A stretch of 64,000 bases of DNA from Chromobacterium sphagni (GTDB taxonomy: Bacteria > Pseudomonadota > Gammaproteobacteria > Burkholderiales > Chromobacteriaceae): assembly GCF_001855555.1 (NCBI RefSeq), contig NZ_MKCT01000061.1, forward strand, positions 62,001 through 126,000, given 5' to 3'. The notes beneath the pieces were generated by a model. It saw only the letters and a list, made by a program, of their open reading frames with translations, was not told the DNA's origin and ran no database searches. Below are positions 36,841 through 45,184 of this stretch, piece by piece (the first letter of the stretch is position 1; every line of letters begins with the position of its first letter). A program made the translations under genes and the position numbers.

Positions 36841-39507
36841 ATGAGCACATCCATGGAGTCTAGGAATGCCGCAGCGGCAAAGAACATGCCATTTACCGGG
36901 AATATCGAGGCGGTAGAAGGGCGCAAGCTGAGTAATTTTCAGAAAGCGGCGGCTCAGCAAACGTATGGCGCCATGTTGTGGCAGGCCGAGGGCGGGGGAT
37001 CGTCCGACAAGGTGAACAAGTATGGTTATGCCGGGAAATACCAGTTGGGCAAGGCGGAAAGGCAGGCGATTGGCAAACAGCTGGGCTTCATTGACAAGCG
37101 CACAGGAGCATGGACCGGCAAGGATGGGGTGCATAGCCTGCAGGATTGGTTGAAGAGTCCCAAAGCGCAGGATGAGTTCTTCCAAGCCTATACCAGGGAA
37201 AACTGGAAAACGCTGGAACGCTTGGTTGGCAAGGAAAAGCTGAAGGCGGTGATCGGAACCAAGATTGCCGGGATTACCATGACCGAAAGCGGCATATTGG
37301 CCGGGGCGCATCTGGGCGGCGCGGGGTCGGTGAGGGACTTCATCAATAGTGGCGGCAAAACGATCGCGGTCGACGGCAGTGGGAAAAAATCAACGGATTA
37401 CATGGCGATGGGTGCCAATAAGGATGTCAGCAGCGTAACCGGCAATCCGCACCGAGTCTTCAAAGATATCGGTACCTTGGATAACAAAGAGCATTCATAC
37501 CATGTCGCTGGGCTGTCCGGTTTGACATATATCCACACCAACAAGGATAAGGAAAAGGTCACAGTCCATGTCAAGGTCAGGGAAAGTGAAAACTATCAGG
37601 ACATGCATGAGCTGGCATTGAAGCGGAGCGGCATGGAGAAAGCGGCGCAAGCCGGCAAATCCGAGCCTGCCAATAGCAAGCTGTCCGGCCAGGCGGCATC
37701 ACAGGACAAATCCACGCCGCCGCGGCAAGCGGACAAGACGCATTTGCCATCGGCGACGCAGCCCGCCCAGTCGCAAACTGCCAAAGTTCCGCCGGTATCA
37801 CCCCTGCCAGCCCAAGCGGCTTCGGCTACGCATGACCGGTCATCTCAGCCTGCTGTTCCGGTTCCGCCTCCAGCGGTTGCCGCGCCTGCCCAAGCGGCGG
37901 AACAGGTACGGACGCTGTTGCCGGCTGACCAAAAGCACTTGGCGCAGGAGGCCAGGAGCGTCTTGCAGGCGCTACAGCAGCGCGATGCCCGCCTGCAGAA
38001 GCTGGATGCCGCGCAACTGGACAATCTGAGCGGGCAACTGGCCGCCGACGCCGCGCGCCAAGGCATGGCCAAGATCAACGGCGCGGTGGTCAACGCCGCC
38101 GATCCAGGCAAGATCAGTCTGGTGGGAACGGATGTTGGCAACAAGCCGCAACAAGTCAGCGCGGCGTATGCCGCTGCGCCAGCCGCATTGCGGCAGGGCA
38201 AGCCGGCGCCAGTGGCCGCCGAGCCGGTCCCGGCGGGCGCTACCGCGGCGCAACCTGTCCACGCGCCGGCCGCTGCTGCCGGCCTGACCGCCGCAGTCAA
38301 GCCGCAGTCCGAGCAAGCGAAATCCGTCCCGGAGCAAGCGCACAAGCCCGCTCCACATCTGCAGCAGACCCAGGAGGCTCGCGTGCCGGGCAAAACCGCT
38401 CCGGTTGCGCATGTTCAGCCGCACGGGGCGCAGCCTGCCGATCATGCTCAAGCCAAATCGCATCATCCGCAGCCGGTACAGGGCGCAGACCGCGGCTCGC
38501 GCATGGTCAACGCCGCGCTGGAGCATTTCGGCGACGGCACTTTTGAATATGGCCGCGGCGACATGGCCGGCCAGTTGGCCAACAAGAAGAAACCCAACGG
38601 CAATCGCATCGATGGCAGCCGCCTGGAAGAGGACAAGGATAAAGATGGCAAGAAAGGCGTGGATTGCTCATCGCTGGTGTGGCGCACGCTGCAGCTGGGC
38701 AATACCAAGGTGACCGACGATTTCAAGAGCGCGGCGAACTTCACCACCCACACCTTGTTCAACGGCGGACACGGCGGCCAGCATCCCCATGCCAATGTAA
38801 GCGACTACGCCAAGCGCAATTTCAATCTGATCGACAACAAGAAAGACCTGCAGCCGGGCGACATCCTGATGTTCAAGATGGAAGGCGGCGGCCAGCATGT
38901 GGCGGTCTACAAGGGCAAAAACGAGAAGGGCGAGCAGATTTTCTACGGTTCGCAAACCTCCACCGGACCGGCGGAAGTCAATCTGAGCAGTAACCCCTAT
39001 TGGAGCAAGCAGGATTTTCTGGGCGCTTTGCGGCCCAAGGACGACTTCTACAAACCGGAAGCCGGCCCTCAGGCGGCGCAACAGGCCAGCCAGCAGAGGG
39101 AGGCGGCGCGGCATCCGGGTTTGTCTGAAGGCAAGCAGAGCTTGTTGAACCAGGCTCAACAACATGTGAGCTCGATGCAGCAGCGCGATGGCAGGTTGAA
39201 GGATCTGGCATCGCACCATATCGACAACCTCAGCGCGGCGCTAGCGGTGGAGGGCTGGAAGAAAGGCATAGAGAAGGTGGGGGCTGTCGTGGTGAACGCC
39301 GTCGATCCCGGCAAGATCAGCATGCTTTACAAGAGCGCGGCCAACAAGGTCGAGCATGCCGCGGTGGAGTTGAAGGATGCGATCAAGCAATCGGCCCAGC
39401 ATTCCCTATCTCTGCTGGCGGCGGCGCCCGAACACGGGCAGGAGCCGGCCAAGCCGCAGGCGCACCAGCAACTTGCCCGCGCCAAGCAGCCTGGCATGGG
39501 GATGTGA
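36841..39507 (+). CDS. Candidate secreted peptidoglycan-hydrolase toxin with XVIPCD-like modules
   Basis: An 888-residue protein without a signal peptide. Residues 30-240 resemble a lysozyme/transglycosylase-like domain: E50 in WQAEGGG, then YGYAGKYQLG, WTGKDGV and ESGILAGAHLGGAG. Residues 270-355 are a Pro/Ala/Gln linker. Residues 359-450 hold a first XVIPCD-like module (VLQALQQRDARL, LDNLSGQLA, NAADPGKISL). A second linker follows to about 545. Residues 550-735 are an NlpC/P60 peptidase: C609 (VDCSSLVWR), H686 (GGGQHVAVYKG). Residues 758-863 hold a second module (SSMQQRDGRL, IDNLSAALA). The XVIPCD is the C-terminal signal of killer type IV secretion effectors in Xanthomonadales; assignment here rests on pattern only. 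A type VI effector is the main alternative. ATG 36841 is chosen over the TTG six bases upstream. Confidence 0.72.
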   Translation: MSTSMESRNAAAAKNMPFTGNIEAVEGRKLSNFQKAAAQQTYGAMLWQAEGGGSSDKVNKYGYAGKYQLGKAERQAIGKQLGFIDKRTGAWTGKDGVHSLQDWLKSPKAQDEFFQAYTRENWKTLERLVGKEKLKAVIGTKIAGITMTESGILAGAHLGGAGSVRDFINSGGKTIAVDGSGKKSTDYMAMGANKDVSSVTGNPHRVFKDIGTLDNKEHSYHVAGLSGLTYIHTNKDKEKVTVHVKVRESENYQDMHELALKRSGMEKAAQAGKSEPANSKLSGQAASQDKSTPPRQADKTHLPSATQPAQSQTAKVPPVSPLPAQAASATHDRSSQPAVPVPPPAVAAPAQAAEQVRTLLPADQKHLAQEARSVLQALQQRDARLQKLDAAQLDNLSGQLAADAARQGMAKINGAVVNAADPGKISLVGTDVGNKPQQVSAAYAAAPAALRQGKPAPVAAEPVPAGATAAQPVHAPAAAAGLTAAVKPQSEQAKSVPEQAHKPAPHLQQTQEARVPGKTAPVAHVQPHGAQPADHAQAKSHHPQPVQGADRGSRMVNAALEHFGDGTFEYGRGDMAGQLANKKKPNGNRIDGSRLEEDKDKDGKKGVDCSSLVWRTLQLGNTKVTDDFKSAANFTTHTLFNGGHGGQHPHANVSDYAKRNFNLIDNKKDLQPGDILMFKMEGGGQHVAVYKGKNEKGEQIFYGSQTSTGPAEVNLSSNPYWSKQDFLGALRPKDDFYKPEAGPQAAQQASQQREAARHPGLSEGKQSLLNQAQQHVSSMQQRDGRLKDLASHHIDNLSAALAVEGWKKGIEKVGAVVVNAVDPGKISMLYKSAANKVEHAAVELKDAIKQSAQHSLSLLAAAPEHGQEPAKPQAHQQLARAKQPGMGM

Positions 39508-39657
39508 GAGCGGCCATCATCAGCGGTTAGCGACGGAGTCTGCTGTTAGCCGAGAGGGGTTTTGGGATTTTGTTGCTTGTATCAAACAGGCGTCATGGCG
39601 GAACATAGCAGCCGAGAAGCAATGCGTATGCCGAAAATTGAGATGAAGGAGTATGGA

Positions 39658-40248
39658 GTGCTGCGTAAAAAAAACCGTTGTGCGTTGGTTTTGTTGTTAC
39701 TTATCTTGGCTGCCGGGCTGGTGATGAGTGTTTTTTTTTGGCGTGAGCGTTCACGGGACCCGTATTGGTTTGTTCAGCCTCAGGCTCCAATGAGCTTTGA
39801 TTTTAGAATGGATAAGCCTGGTCAAAAGGTCAATTCTGTTTTTTGGATTGTGCCAGGTAAATTTAATAAAAACTTAAATCGATATGGCTTGATTGCTAGG
39901 TTTGTTTTCAATAGACCGAAGGACGTGATTCCGGATTTGTTGGAGCATGTCAAGCTTGAGTTTCGGGTCAGTGTTTTTCATTTTAATGGTAAGCAGTGGT
40001 TGCCCGTAACCTTGTATGGGGAGCGTGTCGGAAAGAGTGAGGATGCGCATGGGGGTGTTTTTTTGTCGGGTCCTTTATCAGGCAAGCGTGGTGAGGATAA
40101 TAAGTTGGTTTATATAGACCTCGATGTGCTTGATTATAAATTTGAGCCAGGGCAGTACTATGCAAGTGTTGAGCTTGTAAAAGGAGATGCTCGTTTGGCT
40201 GGGTTGCGTTCTAGAGTGGTGTTCGATCATATTGTTTATGGGAAGTAA
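39658..40248 (+). CDS. Membrane-anchored protein, candidate immunity protein (DUF5625-like)
   Basis: A 196-residue protein, if it starts at GTG 39658 behind AAGGAG with six bases spacing: a short basic N-terminus, one hydrophobic segment (about residues 8-28), then a soluble domain predicted outside the inner membrane. In-frame ATGs upstream (39595, 39622, 39628, 39643) have poorer ribosome binding sites. The soluble part vaguely resembles DUF5625 proteins. It is much more AT-rich than its neighbours, suggesting transfer. Lying between two putative peptidoglycan-targeting toxins, it is the obvious immunity candidate; that is inference. Confidence 0.65.
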   Translation: MLRKKNRCALVLLLLILAAGLVMSVFFWRERSRDPYWFVQPQAPMSFDFRMDKPGQKVNSVFWIVPGKFNKNLNRYGLIARFVFNRPKDVIPDLLEHVKLEFRVSVFHFNGKQWLPVTLYGERVGKSEDAHGGVFLSGPLSGKRGEDNKLVYIDLDVLDYKFEPGQYYASVELVKGDARLAGLRSRVVFDHIVYGK

Positions 40249-40262
40249 TTGAGATATTTGTT

Positions 40263-41222
40263 ATGTCTTATACTGTGAGTGTTTATGTGGCAGCACCTGG
40301 GACAAAATTGTCTGGGGGTGGTTTTGACTCTAATGCGACTTCAGCTGCCGGCCATGTCTGGTATGGGATTTCCAACGGCAAGGCGTATGATGATTATGGT
40401 TTTTCGCCTAAAGAACATGGGCGAGCGACTGGGCTTGGTATTGTTGAGCAAGGCGATACCGCCAAATATGCCTCGCCTTATTATATTCGAACAATCGAGA
40501 TTTCGAAGGAGCAGTATGAGAGGTTGAAGGAGTATGGAGAGGCTGCCAAGAGTCAATCGGACACGTATTTTAATTTAAATTATAATGGAGCAACCAATAG
40601 TTGCATTGATTTTACTTGGAAAGGCTTGGGCCATGCTGGCCTGCATATGCAGATTTATGGCAATGCGGGTTTGCAGGAGATTACCAATTATGAGGGTTCT
40701 CTCAAGCCAGTCAGCAATGTTAGGGATTTCGACAGTATCCATACTCCTTTCCACAGTAGTCCTTTGAACCGGCGCCAGATCAATCCGTTGCCGGCAGACC
40801 GGACAATACTGCAGAAGCTGCTTACAGAAAATGACGCGCTGTCGCCCGACAAGCAGAAATTCGCCATGCAAACCGCCAAGGCGGTGGAGGCGTTGCAGCA
40901 GCGCGAGCCCAGGCTGGCAGGGCTGAATCCCGGGCAAGTCGACAATCTGAGCGCGTCGTTGGCTAGCAGTGGCTGGAGAGGCGGCATGGACAAGGCCGAC
41001 GGCGCCGCGCTCAGCGCCGCCGATCCGGGTAAGGCCATGCTGATCAGCCGCATCGGCGAGCAAAAAGTCCGGCACGCCAGCGTGGACGTGGGCAGCGCAG
41101 TCCAGCAGCCGGCCGCCGCATCGCTGGCGGCGCTGGCCGCGGCGCCGGAAAAAGCGTCGGCCGCGCCGGTCCAGGCAATCAAAACCGCCTCCCGGTCCTC
41201 TGCCGGCATGAATATGGGCTGA
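40263..41222 (+). CDS. Candidate papain-like toxin with C-terminal XVIPCD-like module
   Basis: A 319-residue protein. Residues 1-165 have a His in AAGHVWYGISNG (H31) followed by a Cys in TNSCIDFTWKGLGHAG (C114). This His-then-Cys order fits circularly permuted NlpC/P60 (papain-like) enzymes. Residues 190-295 match the modules of the upstream 888-residue protein: VEALQQREPRL, VDNLSASLA, AADPGK, VDVGSAVQQPAAASLAAL. The tail ends SSAGMNMG, similar to QPGMGM of the larger protein. The 5' half is AT-rich and the 3' half GC-rich, as if a new toxin domain had been joined to a resident module. It starts 14 bases after the candidate immunity gene. Confidence 0.7.
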   Translation: MSYTVSVYVAAPGTKLSGGGFDSNATSAAGHVWYGISNGKAYDDYGFSPKEHGRATGLGIVEQGDTAKYASPYYIRTIEISKEQYERLKEYGEAAKSQSDTYFNLNYNGATNSCIDFTWKGLGHAGLHMQIYGNAGLQEITNYEGSLKPVSNVRDFDSIHTPFHSSPLNRRQINPLPADRTILQKLLTENDALSPDKQKFAMQTAKAVEALQQREPRLAGLNPGQVDNLSASLASSGWRGGMDKADGAALSAADPGKAMLISRIGEQKVRHASVDVGSAVQQPAAASLAALAAAPEKASAAPVQAIKTASRSSAGMNMG

Positions 41223-41253
41223 TTGTCCGCATTGCATTTCTCTACCCTGTTAG

Positions 41254-41287
41254 TCCGCCGGCGCATGGCTGCCCGGCGGATTTTTTT
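41254..41287 (+). terminator. Terminator closing the toxin locus
   Basis: TCCGCCGG (41254-41261) pairs with CCGGCGGA (41273-41280) around 11 bases and is followed directly by T7. It ends the unit 31 bases after the second toxin gene. Confidence 0.92.
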
Positions 41288-41491
41288 GCCCATATTTTCG
41301 CCTCCGCGGAATGGGCCATTTGCCGAAAACGGCGATCCGCCTAATGCTGTTGCCAACCGTATGCCAGCCGACTGTCCCTTCGGTCAGTCGGTCAGGTCGG
41401 ATGCCGCAAAGCTTGGCATCAGTCAAATGCCATTGAAATTGTCCAGCCTAGCATCTCCGCTTCCATTTACCCATCTAGCGGGGAAAACGCA

Positions 41492-43192
41492 GTGCAAGCC
41501 TTGAGAATCGTCCTGTTGTCCTCGGCCTTCAACGGCCTTACCCAGCGCGCCTGGCTGGAATTGCGCGAATCCGGCCATCAGCCCAGCGTGGTGTTGTTCA
41601 GCGATGCCGACGACGTCTGCCGGCAGATCGAGGCCGCCCGGCCGCAACTGGTGATCTGCCCATTCCTGAAAGACCGGGTGCCGGCGCGGCTATGGCGCGA
41701 CAGCCCGTTTCCGGTGGTGATCGTCCATCCCGGCATCGTCGGCGACCGCGGCGCTTCGGCGCTGGACTGGGCGATTAGCCTGCAGGAGAAACGCTGGGGC
41801 GTGACCGCGCTGCAGGCGGTGGAGGAGATGGATGCCGGGCCGGTGTGGTCCAGCCGCGAGTTCGATCTGCCTGCCGGCCTGCGCAAGTCCGAGCTCTACA
41901 ATGGCCTGGTCAGCGATGCCGCCATCTATTGCATACGCGATGTGGTGGAGAAATTCATCGGCGGCTATCGTCCCGTGGCGGTGGATTATGCCGATCCGGC
42001 GGTGCGCGGCCGGCTGCAGGCCAATATGAAGCAGGCCGACCGCGCTTTCGACTGGCATGCGCCGGCGTTGGAGATCAAGCGCCGCATCGACGCCGCCGAC
42101 GGCCAGCCCGGCGTGCTGGCGAACCTGGCCGGCTGCCGTTATTACCTGTACGACGCGCACCTGGACCACCGCCGCGGCAGCCCCGGGGAAATATTGGCGG
42201 TGCACGACGACGCGGTGCTGGTGGGCACAGGCGACGCCAGCCTGTGGCTGGGCGCCTTGCGGCGTGCGCCGGAGGCCGGCGAGGAAACCTTCAAGCAGCC
42301 GGCGCGCCATCTGCTGGCCGGCTTGCTGGATGGCGTGCCCAGGCTGGAGTGGTCCGTCGCCAGCCATCCGCATTGCGAAGAATCCTATCAGCCCATCCGT
42401 TACCGCCAGGTGGGCAAGGTGGGCGAGCTGACTTTCGAGTTCTACAATGGCGCGCTCAGCACCGAGCAATGCCTGCGCTTGCAAGAGGCGCTGCAATGGG
42501 TCAAGCGCCAGGATAGCGAAGTGCTGCTGCTGCGCAGCGGCCGCGGCAGCTTCTGCAACGGCATCCACCTCAATGTGATACAGGCGGCGGCCGATCCTGG
42601 CGCGGAGGCCTGGCGCAACATCCAGGCGATAGACGACGTCTGCCGGGAAATCCTCACCGCGCCGCAACTGGTGGTGGCCGGCGTGGCCGGCAATGCCGGA
42701 GCCGGCGGGGTGATGCTGGCGCTGGCCGCCGACGTGGTGTTGGCGCGGCAGGGCGTGGTATTCAATCCGCACTACCGGACCATGGGCCTGTACGGTTCGG
42801 AATACTGGACTTACACCCTGCCGCGCGCGGTGGGCGCGGAGGCTGCGGTCCGGCTGTGCAACGACTGCCTGCCGCTTGGCGCGCGCCAGGCCTGGCGGTT
42901 GGGAATGGTGCAAGACATCGGACCGCGCGACGAGCAGGAATTCGGCCGCTGGCTGCTGCAGGCGGCGAAACAGGCGCTGTTGACTCCGGCCTGGCAAGTC
43001 TGGCGCGAACGCAAGCAGACGCTGGATCTGGAGCAGCTGGAACGGTGCCGGGAGGCGGAGCTGGCGGAGATGCGGCAGGACATGCTGTACAACCGCGGCC
43101 AGTTCGTCGAGAAGTGCCGCAACTTCGTTTTCAAGCGCAAGACCTGCGGCACGCCGCAGCGGCTGATCGCGCGGTGGGCGCGGGGAGAATAG
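41492..43192 (+). CDS. HypX/HoxX-like formyltransferase-enoyl-CoA hydratase fusion
   Basis: A 566-residue two-domain protein. The N-terminal formyltransferase-like domain has FNGLTQRAW, HPGIVGDRGASALDWAI (H79) and D114 in EEMDAGPVW. The C-terminal half is a crotonase/enoyl-CoA hydratase-like domain (SFCNGIHLNVI, AGGVMLALAADVVLA, HYRTMGLYGSEYW). HypX makes CO from formyl-tetrahydrofolate for the NiFe-hydrogenase active site under aerobic conditions. No hydrogenase or hyp gene is in the window, so the role here is open. The start is GTG 41492, with GGGGA seven bases upstream. Confidence 0.88.
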   Translation: MQALRIVLLSSAFNGLTQRAWLELRESGHQPSVVLFSDADDVCRQIEAARPQLVICPFLKDRVPARLWRDSPFPVVIVHPGIVGDRGASALDWAISLQEKRWGVTALQAVEEMDAGPVWSSREFDLPAGLRKSELYNGLVSDAAIYCIRDVVEKFIGGYRPVAVDYADPAVRGRLQANMKQADRAFDWHAPALEIKRRIDAADGQPGVLANLAGCRYYLYDAHLDHRRGSPGEILAVHDDAVLVGTGDASLWLGALRRAPEAGEETFKQPARHLLAGLLDGVPRLEWSVASHPHCEESYQPIRYRQVGKVGELTFEFYNGALSTEQCLRLQEALQWVKRQDSEVLLLRSGRGSFCNGIHLNVIQAAADPGAEAWRNIQAIDDVCREILTAPQLVVAGVAGNAGAGGVMLALAADVVLARQGVVFNPHYRTMGLYGSEYWTYTLPRAVGAEAAVRLCNDCLPLGARQAWRLGMVQDIGPRDEQEFGRWLLQAAKQALLTPAWQVWRERKQTLDLEQLERCREAELAEMRQDMLYNRGQFVEKCRNFVFKRKTCGTPQRLIARWARGE

Positions 43193-43206
43193 GACCGCCG
43201 TATACT

Positions 43207-43234
43207 GGAAGCGTCCGCAGAGGGGGACGCTTCC
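43207..43234 (+). other. Stem-loop between hypX-like and aidB-like genes
   Basis: A perfect 10-bp stem, GGAAGCGTCC with GGACGCTTCC, around an 8-base loop. It is followed by TATCTT rather than a T-run, so it is a weak terminator at best or an mRNA-processing signal. Confidence 0.5.
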
Positions 43235-43288
43235 TATCTTCCGTATCAGCATGGCGGATTCCCGCGTTTTCACCTGGAGGGAAGGCGC

Positions 43289-44941
43289 ATGAACTGGCAA
43301 ACCCACGAAGTGAGCAATCAGTACGACGAACTGGCCGACTACAACCTGCTGGGCAGCGATCTTGCGCTTGGCGAAGCGCTGGCGCGGGCGGAGGCGGTCT
43401 GGGCCGAACCGCGCTTGCTGGACTATGGCGCCCTGCTGGGCAGCGCCGAGACTTTCGAACTGGCCGAGCAGGCCAACCATTTCCCGCCGCAACTGCGGGC
43501 CTTTGATCGCCGTGGCCGGCGGGTGGAGCAAGTGGATTTCCATCCGGCCTGGCACCGGCTGCTAGCGCAGTACCGCGGCCAGGGGCTGGTGTCGCTGCCG
43601 TTCGAGGACGCGCGCCCAGGCCGCTGGTCCGCCACCTTGGCCGGCATTTACCTGCATGGCCAGGTGGAGGCCGGCACGCTGTGTCCGGCGACGATGACCC
43701 AGGCCTGCATCCCGGTGCTGCGGAAGGAGCCGGAATTGTGGGCGCGGCTGCGGGACAAGCTGTTCAGCCACGATTACGATAGCCGCGACCTGCCGCTGGA
43801 GCAAAAAGCCTGCGCCTGGATAGGCATGGGCATGACGGAGAAACAGGGCGGCTCCGACGTGCGCGCCAACGCCACCCGGGCCACGCCGCTGGGGCCGGGC
43901 GGCCGCGGCGGCGAATACCTGCTGCGCGGCCACAAGTGGTTCCTCTCCGCGCCGATGAGCGACGCCCACCTGGTGGTGGCGCAATTGGCGGACGGCGGAC
44001 CGTCGTGCTTCTACGTGCCGCGCTGGCGGCCGGACGGCAGCCGCAACCCGGTGGCGATCCAGCGGCTGAAGGACAAGGTGGGCAATCGCAGCAATTCCAG
44101 CAGCGAGGTGGAGTTCCAGGATGCCTGGGGCATGCTGCTGGGCGAGCCCGGGCGCGGCATTCCCACCATCATGGAGATGGCCACCCATACCCGGCTCAAC
44201 TGTGTGATCGGCAGCGCGGCGCTGCTGCGCCAGGCCTTGGTTCAGGCGCTGGCCTACGCCCGCCGGCGGATGGCTTTCGGCAAGGTGTTGGCGGAGCAGC
44301 CCATCATGCGTTCGGTGCTGGCCGACCTGGCGCTGGAAAGCGAGGCTGCGCTGCTGTTGGCGATGCGGCTGGCGCAGGCTTTCGAGCGGGACGACGATCC
44401 GCTCCAGCGCGCCTGGAAGCGCATCGTCACCCCGGCAGCCAAATTCTGGGTGTGCAAGCGCGCGGTGGAGCTTGGCGGCGAGGCGATGGAGGTGTTCGGC
44501 GGCAACGGCTATGTCGACGCCGGGCCGATGGCGCGGCTGTTCCGCGAGGCGCCGGTCAACTCCATCTGGGAGGGCTCCGGCAACGTGATGTGCCTGGATG
44601 TGATCCGCGCGGTGCTGCGGGAGCCGGATGCCTGGCAGACGCTGCTGGATGAGCTGGCTGGCCTGGCTGGCGACGAAGCGGCGCTGCTGGCCGCTATCCA
44701 GTCTCTGCGCGCGCTGGCGCAAGCGGCGCCGGACCAGCTGGAGGCGCAGGGCCGGCGCTTTGCCCAGCAACTGGCGTTGACCGCGCAGGGGTGCCTGCTG
44801 CGCAGCCAATCCCCGGCCTTCATGGCGGATGGCTTCATCGCCAGCCGCCTGGCCGATGCGCAGTGGGGAGGGGTGGTGGGCGTGCTGGAAGTCGGGCGGA
44901 TGGATGTAGGGTCCATCCTGCGGCGGGCGCTGCCTGTCTGA
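43289..44941 (+). CDS. aidB: AidB-like acyl-CoA dehydrogenase-family flavoprotein
   Basis: A 550-residue flavoprotein of the AidB branch of acyl-CoA dehydrogenases, longer than typical members (about 380). Diagnostic segments are GMGMTEKQGGSDVRAN, the RLKDKVGNRSNSSSEVEF loop, and FGGNGYVDAGPMARLFREAPVNSIWEGSGNVM. In E. coli AidB belongs to the adaptive response to alkylation damage and binds DNA. GGAGGGAA precedes the ATG. It follows the HypX-like gene by 96 bases and may be co-transcribed. Confidence 0.92.
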   Translation: MNWQTHEVSNQYDELADYNLLGSDLALGEALARAEAVWAEPRLLDYGALLGSAETFELAEQANHFPPQLRAFDRRGRRVEQVDFHPAWHRLLAQYRGQGLVSLPFEDARPGRWSATLAGIYLHGQVEAGTLCPATMTQACIPVLRKEPELWARLRDKLFSHDYDSRDLPLEQKACAWIGMGMTEKQGGSDVRANATRATPLGPGGRGGEYLLRGHKWFLSAPMSDAHLVVAQLADGGPSCFYVPRWRPDGSRNPVAIQRLKDKVGNRSNSSSEVEFQDAWGMLLGEPGRGIPTIMEMATHTRLNCVIGSAALLRQALVQALAYARRRMAFGKVLAEQPIMRSVLADLALESEAALLLAMRLAQAFERDDDPLQRAWKRIVTPAAKFWVCKRAVELGGEAMEVFGGNGYVDAGPMARLFREAPVNSIWEGSGNVMCLDVIRAVLREPDAWQTLLDELAGLAGDEAALLAAIQSLRALAQAAPDQLEAQGRRFAQQLALTAQGCLLRSQSPAFMADGFIASRLADAQWGGVVGVLEVGRMDVGSILRRALPV

Positions 44942-44985
44942 TTTGAGCTATCTGCCGCCGGATGTCGCAGACTGCTCGGTTTGCA

Positions 44986-45020
44986 TGCGGGGGGAAGATT
45001 GTTCAAGGTGATCCCCCGCA
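44986..45020 (+). other. Hairpin downstream of aidB
   Basis: TGCGGGGG (44986-44993) and CCCCCGCA (45013-45020) form an 8-bp GC-rich stem with a 19-base loop, 45 bases after the aidB stop. There is no T-run. The remaining bases up to the insertion sequence hold no supported gene. Confidence 0.45.
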
Positions 45021-45184
45021 CCATCAGCAGGCCGCCGCTGGTAATTGGCAGGCAGGCGCCTCGTCCGGCAGCCGCACCACGGTCAGCGGATTTGCTATGC
45101 ATGCCTGGGGATCGCTGCTTATCCAACTCCTGTCGGGGGGCGGTTCTACTATTGGGCGAATGCCGTCTTCGGCGTATGCGGATA

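Noticed and set aside
36841-41222. Type VI secretion effectors with VgrG or PAAR linkage
   Set aside because: No VgrG, PAAR, Hcp or MIX marker is seen nearby, and the shared C-terminal modules fit an XVIPCD-type signal better. Kept only as the alternative explanation.
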